Program-made: the position numbers and the translations under genes
Assembly (NCBI GenBank): GCA_016182905.1
Contig: JACPFR010000009.1
Coordinates: 1-64,000, forward strand
DNA from: Elusimicrobiota bacterium
Lineage (GTDB): Bacteria; Elusimicrobiota; Elusimicrobia; UBA1565; UBA9628
DNA length: 64,000 bases
Direction of reading: 5' to 3'
The notes under the pieces: model-generated
What the model saw: the letters and a program-made list of their open reading frames with translations, nothing else
What the model was told of the DNA's origin: nothing
Databases searched by the model: none
Shown here: piece after piece, positions 41,812 to 49,800 of the stretch
How positions within the stretch are numbered: position 1 is the stretch's first letter
Layout: every line of letters starts with the position of its first letter

Positions 41812-42545
41812 GGAACGACTTCGAAAGCAACGGGAGCGGACTCGGCGTGGACTTTCGCGGAGATCGCGGTTTCGTCGAACACGAAGCGGAGGCGGTATTT
41901 CCCTGGCCGGTCGAAGGCCCCGTCCGTCTTGAGCACACGGAAACGTCCTCCGATGTCATCGGGACGAGTGACGATCGTCTCGCCCGGACGCAGGTACAAG
42001 ATCAATTTGCTCTCGGTCCAGGCGCGCGACTCCAGCCGCTTCACGGCGGCCGTCAATTCCGCGTCCGTCATCGCCGTGTACTTCTCCTCGGCCGGCTTGA
42101 GCGGCCCGCCGCCCCAGAGCCAAAGGGGCGGCGACAACTTGGTTTCCACGCCGTCGGGCGTCGTCAGAAGCGGTCGGTATTCAGAGCCCAAGAACCAGCC
42201 GGTCTTTATGAAAGAAGGGTCCTCATGCAGGAATACCTCTTTTTCCCCGATATTCTGCGCCTCCAGGCGGTAGCGCAGCGGCTCGCCCGCGCGGAGAGTC
42301 GTTTTCTCCAGGAATAGGGTCAGCCTCAGGGCGCGCCCCCGGCTCTCCGGACGCCAGGAGTCGGGGGCGGGACGTACCAGCTCCTTGCGGTCCTCCGCCT
42401 CGTGCTCCGCCCGCTCCTTGAGACGCTCTTCGTTGGCGGCCTCCCACGGGTCGATCGGGGGCGCCGGCGCGGGAGCGCGGCCGCCCGCGCAGCCGAAGGT
42501 CAGGAGAAGCGCGGCCAAGGCCGCGGGACGCGAGCGGAAGCGCAT
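41808..42545 (-). CDS. Lipoprotein with C-terminal beta domain
   Basis: A 245-aa protein with a lipoprotein signal peptide: a basic start, LAALLLTFGC lipobox and Cys19, followed by GGR and a Pro/Ala linker. Asp is not at +2, so outer-membrane sorting is allowed in the Lol scheme. A helical charged segment (EERLKERAEHEAEDRKEL) follows. Then comes a beta-rich domain with LRLTLFLEKTTLRAGEPLRYRLEAQN and GKYRLRFVF, resembling intracellular-proteinase-inhibitor or DUF-type Ig-like domains that measure 'gain' of strands. The exact family is unknown. A TATAAT box lies 5 bases before the ATG. Confidence 0.75.
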   Translation of the reverse strand: MRFRSRPAALAALLLTFGCAGGRAPAPAPPIDPWEAANEERLKERAEHEAEDRKELVRPAPDSWRPESRGRALRLTLFLEKTTLRAGEPLRYRLEAQNIGEKEVFLHEDPSFIKTGWFLGSEYRPLLTTPDGVETKLSPPLWLWGGGPLKPAEEKYTAMTDAELTAAVKRLESRAWTESKLILYLRPGETIVTRPDDIGGRFRVLKTDGAFDRPGKYRLRFVFDETAISAKVHAESAPVAFEVVP

Positions 42546-42550
42546 GCCTG

Positions 42551-42556
42551 ATTATA
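42551..42556 (-). promoter_or_regulatory. -10 box TATAAT, 5 bases before the lipoprotein ATG
   Basis: A perfect TATAAT on the minus strand. The start codon lies at the position expected for the first transcribed base. Confidence 0.6.
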
Positions 42557-42604
42557 GCCCCTTGACCTGGAAACACAAGGGCCGGCGGCGAAGTGGAAGC
42601 GCGG

Positions 42605-43627
42605 CTAGGACAGGACGCGCTTCTTCAGGCCGCCGAGGGCCTCGGTCTCGCCGAGGATGACGAGGCGGTCGCCGGCGCGCACGGGGCGGTCGACGGACGG
42701 GTTGAGCTCGTAGTCGTCCGAGCCGGCCGCGACCACGGCGACGACGAGCGGGCAGCCGCCCTCGCCGCCCTTGATCTTGCCCACGGGGTGGCCGATGACG
42801 GGAGAGTCCGAGGGCACGGCGATCTCGTCGAAGCGGAAGTGGGAGTCCTTGTTGCGCAGCATCGAGTCGAGGAAGCCCACCGTCACGGGCCGGATCATTT
42901 CTGAAGCAAGTCTGAGTCCCCCGATGAACTCGGGGTCGACGACGCCGTCGGCGCCGCTGCGCATCAGCTTGTCGCGCACGCCGAGCGACTTCTGGCAGGC
43001 GAGGACCTTGGCCTTCGGGTTGAGGCCCTTGGCCGACAGCACGACGAAGGCGTTGTCCTGGTCGGTGGCGAGCACGGCGAAGACGCCGGCCGCGCGCTCG
43101 ACGCCGGCGCTGCGCAGGACGGCGTCGTCGGAGCCGTCGCCGACGATGTGGAGGATGTCGTAGCCGAGGCGCTGGGAGAGCGTGGCGATCGCGGCCGGGT
43201 CGCGGTCCACGACGACGAAGTCCCGGCCCGTCTTCTTCAACTCGGCGCAGATGACGCCGCCGGTGTGCCCCGCCCCGCAGATGATGAAGTGATCGGTCAG
43301 GTGCGCGATGTTCTGTTCCATCCTCATTCTCCTGAACGCCTTGGCCAGCTCGCCCTCGACGACGATCGCGGTGATCGCGGTGAAGCCGTACGTGAACAAT
43401 CCGATGCCGCCTAAGATCATGAACATCGTGAACACGCGTCCGGCGTGGCTCAGCGGATGCGTCTCGCCGTAGCCGACGGTGCCGATCGTGATGACCGTCA
43501 TGTAGAGGGAGTCGAACAGGGACCAGCCCTCGATGAGGTGATAGCCGGCGGTGCCGGCCGCGAGGACGGCCACGAGAAGGGCGAAGACGAACAGCAGCCT
43601 GTCGCGGACGCCTCTCAGCTTGCTCAC
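42605..43627 (-). CDS. Potassium channel with RCK (TrkA-N/TrkA-C) domains
   Basis: A 340-aa inner-membrane protein. Two membrane helices flank the pore and selectivity filter TIGTVGYGE. The cytoplasmic RCK domain starts at about residue 110 with FIICGAGHTGGVICAEL, a Rossmann loop for nucleotide binding, followed by DFVVVDRDPAAI, GDGSDDAVLRSAG and VLATDQDNAF. The C-terminal TrkA-C part ends with RPVRAGDRLVILGE. This is the MthK/Kch type, gated by calcium or nucleotide in known members; the regulator here is not known. GTG 43627 follows a TAGAAT box by 6 bases. Confidence 0.9.
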   Translation of the reverse strand: MSKLRGVRDRLLFVFALLVAVLAAGTAGYHLIEGWSLFDSLYMTVITIGTVGYGETHPLSHAGRVFTMFMILGGIGLFTYGFTAITAIVVEGELAKAFRRMRMEQNIAHLTDHFIICGAGHTGGVICAELKKTGRDFVVVDRDPAAIATLSQRLGYDILHIVGDGSDDAVLRSAGVERAAGVFAVLATDQDNAFVVLSAKGLNPKAKVLACQKSLGVRDKLMRSGADGVVDPEFIGGLRLASEMIRPVTVGFLDSMLRNKDSHFRFDEIAVPSDSPVIGHPVGKIKGGEGGCPLVVAVVAAGSDDYELNPSVDRPVRAGDRLVILGETEALGGLKKRVLS

Positions 43628-43633
43628 GCGCCC

Positions 43634-43639
43634 ATTCTA
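43634..43639 (-). promoter_or_regulatory. -10 box TAGAAT, 6 bases before the K+ channel GTG
   Basis: TAGAAT on the minus strand lies between the prolyl oligopeptidase stop and the channel GTG. The spacing predicts a leaderless mRNA starting at GTG. Confidence 0.6.
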
Positions 43640-43661
43640 CCTTATCGCTTCCGGCTCGCTC

Positions 43662-45764
43662 CTAGTCCAGCAGGCTGCGGTACAGGTAGGAGTACTCGAG
43701 CGAGGTGCGCTTGGCGCGCTGCTCGAGGTCGGCGGCGCCGCCGTGGCCGCCCTCGATGTTCTCGTAGTACAGGGGGTCGGCGCCGAGCTCTCGCATCCGC
43801 GCGACCATCTTGCGGGCGTGGCCGGGGTGGACGCGGTCGTCCTTCGTCGAGGTCACGAAGAAGGCGCGCGGGTAGGCGACGCCCTTCTTGAGGTTCTGGT
43901 AAGGCGAGTAGGACAGGATCGCCTCGCGCTCCTCCCCCTCGGGGTCGCCGTACTCGCCCATCCAGCTGTGGCCGGCGAGGAGCTTGTGGTAGCGCGTCAT
44001 GTCGAGCAGGGGCACCTGGCAGACGACGGCGCGGTACAGGTCGGGCTTGCGCGTCATCGCCGCGCCGACGAGCAGGCCGCCGTTGCTGCCGCCCATGATG
44101 CCGAGGCGGCGGGGGCTGGTGAGCTTGCGCGCGACGAGGTCCTGGGCGACGGCCTCGAAGTCCTCGTAGGCGCGGGGCCGGTTCTTCTTGAGCGCGGCCT
44201 GATGCCAGGCGGGGCCGAACTCCCCGCCGCCGCGGATGTTGGCCAGCGCGTAGGCGCCGCCGCGCTCGAGCCAGGCCTTGCCCTGGGTCTCGAGGTAGAA
44301 CGGGCCGTAGACGACCTGGAACCCGCCGTAGCCGTACAGCAAGGTCGGCGTCGAGCCGTCCACCGGGGCGTCCTTGCGGCGCACGAGGAAGTAGGGGACC
44401 TTGGTGCCGTCGGCGCTCGTCGCCTCGAGCTGGGTCGCCTCGAGGCCCGCGGCGTCGAAGCGGGGCGGCAGGCTCTTGAGAGCCTCGGCCGCGGCTCCGG
44501 GCTTGGGGATCAAGGTCAGCGTGGACGGGACGAGGAAGGAGGTGTAGGTGACGAACAGCTCGGGCCGGAACGGGTCGGCGGCGGCGATGCCGATGGTCCC
44601 GTTGTCGGGCAGGGGCACGGGCGCGCGCTTCCACGCGGCCCCCTCGCGCTCGGCGGTGTACAGGCGCGTCACGACGTTCTCGCGGATCAGGAGGTGCAAA
44701 GTCCCGCCGAGGAAGAACGCCGAGGCCAAAGAGGAGCGCGGGTTCGGGAAATAGACGGTCTCGACCTTCCCGGCGAGGGCTTTCTCGTCGTAGGCGTCGT
44801 CGGGCAGCGAGATCAAGGTCCCCGCCTTGCGCGTGGCGCCATCCACGGTCCAGTCCTTGAGCACGCGCACGTACAAGCGCTTGCCGTCCCAGTCCTCGAT
44901 CTCGGTGTCGAGCGGCAGGGCGAGGCGGCGGAACTTCCCGTCGGCCGTCAGGCGGTGGTACTCGGTCTCGAAGAAGGTCTTGCTGACGTGGACGATCACG
45001 AGGCGGCCGCCCTCGTTCTCGTACGACGACGGCACGACCATCACGTCGCTCTCGAGCCCCTCGAAGACGACCGGGGCCGAGGACAGGGCCGTCCCGCGCG
45101 CCCAGCGCCGGAGCGTGCGCGGGTAGCCGGACTTGGTGAGCGTGCCGGGGCCGAAGTCGGAGCCGACGAGGAGCGTGTCGTCGTCGAGCCAGTCGAGGCG
45201 GTGCTTGGCCTCGGAGAGGACGAAGCCGCCCGGGACCCAGGTCGAGCGCGAGGCGTCGAACTCGCGCACGACGACGGCGTCTTTGCCGCCGCGCGACAGA
45301 TTAAGGAGGCAGCGCTCGGGACGGCGCGCCTGGCAGTTGGCGCCCTTGTTGACCCACGACTCCCCCTCGGCCTTGCCGAGCGCGTCGAAGTCGAGGACGA
45401 TCTCCCACTTCGGGTCCTTCTTTCGGTACTCGGCGAGGGTCGTGCGCCGCCACAGGCCGCGCACGTGCTCGGCGTCCTGCCAGAAGTTGTAGACCATGCC
45501 CCCGCGCCACGTCGGCCAGGCGATCTTGTCCGAGGCGTTGAGGATCGCGCGCATCTCCTGGCGCAGGGGCTCGAAGCGCTTGTCGCCCTCGAGCTCGGCG
45601 AGCGAGGTCTTGTTGCGCTCCTTGACCCAGTCGATGGCGGTCTTGCCCTCGATGTCCTCGAGCCACAGGTTCGGATCGACGGCGGCGGCGGGCGCCGCCG
45701 CGGGGGCGGCGGACGCGAGGAGCAGCATGGCGAGGGCGGCGGGGATCAGACGGAACATGGTCAT
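43662..45764 (-). CDS. Prolyl oligopeptidase family serine peptidase (S9A), exported
   Basis: A 700-aa peptidase with signal peptide (MTMFRLIPAALAMLLLASA, then Ala/Pro-rich). The N-terminal seven-bladed propeller begins at about residue 90 after DPNLWLEDIEGKTAIDWVKERN. The catalytic domain holds Ser in LGIMGGSNGGLLVGAAM, Asp in TSTKDDRVHPGHARKM and His in NIEGGHGGAADLEQR. YGGFQV and FGPAWHQAA are further family blocks. It cleaves short peptides after Pro in known members. The export signal is a common variant. ATG 45764 is chosen for the AGGAG about 11 bases upstream; a second ATG two codons later is possible. Confidence 0.92.
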   Translation of the reverse strand: MTMFRLIPAALAMLLLASAAPAAAPAAAVDPNLWLEDIEGKTAIDWVKERNKTSLAELEGDKRFEPLRQEMRAILNASDKIAWPTWRGGMVYNFWQDAEHVRGLWRRTTLAEYRKKDPKWEIVLDFDALGKAEGESWVNKGANCQARRPERCLLNLSRGGKDAVVVREFDASRSTWVPGGFVLSEAKHRLDWLDDDTLLVGSDFGPGTLTKSGYPRTLRRWARGTALSSAPVVFEGLESDVMVVPSSYENEGGRLVIVHVSKTFFETEYHRLTADGKFRRLALPLDTEIEDWDGKRLYVRVLKDWTVDGATRKAGTLISLPDDAYDEKALAGKVETVYFPNPRSSLASAFFLGGTLHLLIRENVVTRLYTAEREGAAWKRAPVPLPDNGTIGIAAADPFRPELFVTYTSFLVPSTLTLIPKPGAAAEALKSLPPRFDAAGLEATQLEATSADGTKVPYFLVRRKDAPVDGSTPTLLYGYGGFQVVYGPFYLETQGKAWLERGGAYALANIRGGGEFGPAWHQAALKKNRPRAYEDFEAVAQDLVARKLTSPRRLGIMGGSNGGLLVGAAMTRKPDLYRAVVCQVPLLDMTRYHKLLAGHSWMGEYGDPEGEEREAILSYSPYQNLKKGVAYPRAFFVTSTKDDRVHPGHARKMVARMRELGADPLYYENIEGGHGGAADLEQRAKRTSLEYSYLYRSLLD

Positions 45765-45797
45765 ATCTGTCTCTCTCCTGAACTATTCTGATAGATA

Positions 45798-45821
45798 AAG
45801 ACTCTTCCCGGGACGAGTCTT
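45798..45821 (-). terminator. Terminator of the engB operon
   Basis: AAGACTC and GAGTCTT form a 7-bp stem with a 10-base loop, extended by partial pairing outside. On the minus strand it is followed by TTATC. It lies after the engB stop and before the prolyl oligopeptidase gene. Confidence 0.5.
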
Positions 45822-45837
45822 CATCTATCCCCGTAAA

Positions 45838-46437
45838 TCAGCTTTTTTGCCCGGCGACGCCGATCAGGCGCGCCACCTCGTTGCGCAGCTCGCTGATGCC
45901 CGTGCCTTCCTGGGAGCTGACCCAGGCGAGGGCCTCGGGCGTCATGCCGACGAGCTGGGCCACCTCGCGGCGGCGCACGAAGGAGCGGGACGATTTGACC
46001 TGGTCCGCCTTGGTGGCGACGACGCGCCAGGGCAGGCTCTCGGCCTGGAGCCAGTCCAGCATCTCCAGGTCGAGCTTGGTCGGCCCCAGCTTCGCGTCCA
46101 CGAGCACGAAGATCGCGACGAGGGTCTTGCTCCCCATGAGATAGCTCTCGATCATCTCCCCCCACCCCTCCCGCGAGGCGGCCGGGCCCGTAGCGAAGCC
46201 GTACCCGGGAAGGTCGACGATGCGGCGCTGCGGGGCCGCCTCGTAGACGTTGATCGTGCGCGTGCGGCCGGGAGTGTTCGAGGCGCGAGCCAGCTCCTTG
46301 CGGCAGATGGCGTTGATCATCGTGCTCTTGCCCGAGTTCGAGCGCCCGACGAAGGCGACCTCGGCCAGGCTGGCGCCCAGCTTGGCGGGGTCGGTGTCGG
46401 CGAGCAGGAAGCGGACGGCGTCGAGCGCGTGCGCCAT
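45838..46437 (-). CDS. engB: Ribosome biogenesis GTPase EngB/YsxC
   Basis: A 199-aa small GTPase needed for large-subunit assembly in other bacteria. All five G motifs are visible: GRSNSGKST (G1, here Ser instead of the more common Val), TPGRTRTIN (G2), DLPGYGFA (G3), TKAD (G4) and SSQEGTG (G5). ATG 46437 is chosen because it overlaps the stop of the upstream release-factor-like gene (ATGA) and GAGGAG lies 8 bases upstream. An ATG/GTG six codons earlier is less likely. The pairing of a ribosome-rescue factor and a ribosome-assembly GTPase is sensible. Confidence 0.93.
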   Translation of the reverse strand: MAHALDAVRFLLADTDPAKLGASLAEVAFVGRSNSGKSTMINAICRKELARASNTPGRTRTINVYEAAPQRRIVDLPGYGFATGPAASREGWGEMIESYLMGSKTLVAIFVLVDAKLGPTKLDLEMLDWLQAESLPWRVVATKADQVKSSRSFVRRREVAQLVGMTPEALAWVSSQEGTGISELRNEVARLIGVAGQKS

Positions 46438-46832
46438 CAGTCGTCTCCTCGCCACGAGCCGCGGCCCTGCTTGACGCTCGAGCGGCGGCGCTTTGCCTCG
46501 ACGGTGATCTTCTTCGAGTTCCGGGAGCGGCCGCGCTTGGCCCGGCGCGCCTTCTCGGAGGCGTGCAGCGCGCGGGCGGCGCGCTCGCGCTCCAGGCCCT
46601 CCAGGCGGTCCGCCAGGCGCGCGCGCGCGATCAGGCGGTTCTGGCCCTGGGAGCGCTCGTCGGAGCAGCGCACCGCGACCCCGGAGGGCCGGTGGACCAA
46701 CAAGACCGCGGTCTCCACCTTGTTGACGTTCTGGCCGCCCGCGCCGCCTGAGCGGGTGAACGTCTCCGTCAGGTCGCCGGGGCGCACGCCGAGCTTGGCC
46801 AGGCGCGCTTCGACTTCGTTCCAGGAGGGCAC
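46437..46832 (-). CDS. arfB: GGQ-motif peptidyl-tRNA hydrolase (ArfB/RF-1-like)
   Basis: A 131-aa RF-1-domain protein. The GGQ motif is in [18 protein letters not shown], followed by [13 protein letters not shown]. The C-terminus is strongly basic ([22 protein letters not shown]), as in ArfB/YaeJ-type proteins that insert a tail into the mRNA channel and release stalled ribosomes. No codon-recognition domain is present, so it is not a normal release factor. The start is GTG 46832, 5 bases after a TAGAAT box. Distinguishing ArfB from other RF-like rescue proteins needs alignment. Confidence 0.85.
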   Translation of the reverse strand: MPSWNEVEARLAKLGVRPGDLTETFTRSGGAGGQNVNKVETAVLLVHRPSGVAVRCSDERSQGQNRLIARARLADRLEGLERERAARALHASEKARRAKRGRSRNSKKITVEAKRRRSSVKQGRGSWRGDD

Positions 46833-46837
46833 GAGTG

Positions 46838-46843
46838 ATTCTA
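46838..46843 (-). promoter_or_regulatory. -10 box TAGAAT, 5 bases before the arfB GTG
   Basis: TAGAAT on the minus strand precedes GTG 46832 by 5 bases. It abuts the near-palindrome at 46843-46862. Confidence 0.55.
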
Positions 46844-46862
46844 ACTGTTTCCGGAATCAGTT
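46843..46862. repeat. Near-perfect 20-bp palindrome, second copy of the TTTCCGGAA repeat
   Basis: AACTG and CAGTT arms flank TTTCCGGAAT; one base pair breaks the symmetry. It shares ACTGTTTCCGGAA with the 24-bp palindrome at 11436-11459. It lies between the end of the 2,785-aa gene and the arfB promoter. Confidence 0.55.
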
Positions 46863-46885
46863 GCCCGCGAGGAATGCGCCGCGGC

Positions 46886-49800
46886 TCAGCGGATGCGGTC
46901 GAGCGCGGGGTTCTTGCTCTGCGTCGTGGGCGCGTCGGTGAGGACGTTGGACTGCCGCAGCAGGTTCTCCTCGACCTCGAGGTTGCGGCGGCCCAGGTTC
47001 TCGCGCACGGCCTTGTCGGCGCGCTGGGCCAGGAGCTGGCCCTCGCCGGTGCCGTCGCCGGCGCGGCTGAGGATGTAGTCGTTGAGGGAGTGCCAGTCGA
47101 TCCGGCCGCCTTTCCGGCGGGCGAAATCCTGGTACGTCGGATCCTTGCGCATCTCCATGAAGAAGGGGTCGGTCTCGAACATGCTGCGGAAGACCGACTC
47201 CGCCTTCGCGGTCTCGATGTCCATGAGCAGGGAGAACTGCCGCGGCGCGCGGCTCAAGGTACGGCCGGTGTCGATGCGGCCCATGGCCTGGACCATGTGG
47301 ACGCTCGACATCTCCTCGGGGCCGAGCACGAGCATGTCGAAGGTGGTGTAGCCGCGGAAGGCGCCGGGCTTGGTCGAGTTGCGCTCGCCCTTGAAGTTGA
47401 GGTCGAGGCCGCGGCCGCCGACGCGCGTGTCGAGGATGAGGACCTTCACCTGGCCGGTCGTCAGGCCCTCGATGTTCATCTGCTTGAGCACGTTCGCCTC
47501 GGGCACGTTCAGGCGCAGGTACTCGGTGTCGGCGAACACCTTGGCGATCTCGTTCTGCTTGACGCCCGCCTTCTTCAGCTCGCCCTCGACCTTGCGCAGG
47601 GCGCGCGTGTCGGAGACGCTGAGCACGATCAGGCCGGTGTTCTTCTGCGTCATGCGGATGCCGTGCAGGTAGTCCTGGGCGGCCTTGCCGGGCACGTCGC
47701 TGATCTTGATGACCTGGGGGTCGTCGAGCTTCATGCCGCGCTGGGCCATGTACTCCTCGATGCCCTTCTTCGCGGAGGCCGGGATGATGTCGGTCTCGCG
47801 CAGGACGACCTGGTCGGCGGTGGCGGCCTTCTGCATGTCCAGGGTCCGGGTGACGCGCGCCAGCCTCTGCTCGGGGGTGGAGACGACCTCCAGCAGGACG
47901 TTCTTCGGCATCGCGGAGCCCTCGCCGACGACGGAGATCTTGTTGGCGCGCAGATGGGCCTCGAACTTGTTGCCCGAGGTGCCCGACAGCGAGATGAAGT
48001 AGGACTTCTTGTTGGTCGTGACGTCCTTGATCGTGCTCATCGAGTTGTGCGTGTAGGGCAAGGTCAGGTCGGTGCCGTACTCGAGCTCCCACCAGCGGCG
48101 GGAGGCGTTGTCCATGGACTCGAACCACTGGCCGTTGTGCACGACGTTGAAGCGGCCCGTCCGGTTGTCCACGCGCACGCCGGCGGCGCTGTCGTGGAAG
48201 CCCTGGACCATGTTGATGATCTCGGAGCGGATGTAGGAGCCGCGCCCGGTCAGGCCCTTGGGCAGGATCATCGAGCCCACGTAGGACCACATCAGGTTGT
48301 CGCGCTGATGGGCGGGCATCATCGGGTCGTTGGCCAGCGCCTTGAGCATCTTGGCGGCGTGATAGCGGGTCAGGCCCATGCCCTCGGGCGGGGCCGAGGG
48401 CAGCTTGCCCGTGGCCGCCTGCCAGAGGAACTTGGGCAGGCTCGGCAGGAAGCCCAGGAAGCCGGCGCCGTCGATCTGCTTGAGCATCGCGTCGGCGGTG
48501 TGGAAGCTGTCGGCGCGCAGCAGCTCGCCCTCGAGCGTGCGCATGCGGTCCATCGCCGCGAAGTACTCCGGGGAGTCCTTCGCCGCCGACAAGCCCTCGA
48601 TCTCCGCGCGCGACTTCAGCAGCTCCGACTCGAGGCGGCCCGCTCCTCCGCCCTTCGCCTTCGTCTCGACCTGGCGGGCGCGCTCGATGAGGAAGTCGGC
48701 GCGCTTGAGCGCGGCGCCGGGCTCCAGGCCCTCGCCTCCGGGGACCTCGTAGGGCTTCTCCGTCAGCCGCGGGTTCTCGCCGATCGGCCGCGTCGCCTCC
48801 TTCATCTCGCGGTAGGCGGTGTACATCGCGCTCTCGTCGCCCGCGTAGGCCTCCTGCAGGGCGCGGCGCCGCTCGAGCAGGCGGTTGGCCTGGGCGTCCC
48901 AGCCGGGCTTGCCCTCGCGCGTCAGCTTGACGATGTCCGAGCCGGCGTCGTCGAAGCGCTTCATGATCTCGGCGCGGGCCTCGCGGCGCAGCGCCGTCTC
49001 CTCCCTTCGCGCGGCCTTGAGCTCGGACTTGAGGGCGCCCGCGCTCTCCCCCTTCGCCTCGGCCGCGGTGATCTGCCGCTCCAGGCGCCCGGCCTCCGAG
49101 GACAGGATGTCGATGCGGCGCAGGGTCCCGCCGAGGTCGCCCTTGGCCGGCGAGGCGCTCAACTCCAGCTCGATCGAGCGCAGGCGGCCCCGGGCCGTCG
49201 CGCGCTCCGCCTCGAGGGAGGGGCGGGCGCCCGCGTCCGCCTCGCCCATCTTCTCCGTCAGGGCGTTCACCTTGTCGAGCAGGGCCCGGTACTCCTGATG
49301 CGCCGCGCGGCGGTCGGCCGGCAGGCTCGCCTCGAGCGCCTCGGCCTCGCGGACGAGGCCGTCCATCTTCGGCGTGGACTTGACCGCGCCGAGGTTCACC
49401 TCGAGCTTGCGCAGCTCGCCCTTGGAGGACTGGAGGCCCTCGTTGAGCTTGGTCAGGCGCGCCTCGAGGCCCTCGACGGGCTTGTTCGACGCCCTCGCGG
49501 TCTTGATCGCCGCCTCGGTCCTCTCGACCAGGCTCTCGATGCGCAGCGTGCGGCCGATCTCGGCGCGGTACGACTTCACCGCCGCGGCGTCGCCGGCGCC
49601 CAGCGACTTGATCAGCTGGTCGATGCGCCCGTCCACGACGGCCTTGCGCGCGGCCGACTCGGGCGTCGGCTTGGCCTCGAGCTGGACCGACTCGCGCATG
49701 AGCCGGGCGAGCTTCGGGTTCACCGACAGGCGCTCCGCCGGGATCAGCCCCGAGCGGATGGAGGCGATCTGCTCGTCGATGCCGATCAGGCGCGAGGAGA

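Noticed and set aside
41591-41959. Minus-strand 122-codon frame across the peptide/lipoprotein junction
   Set aside because: Overlaps two genes that each have a signal peptide and a 4-base overlap. Its product is Ser/Arg-rich without features.
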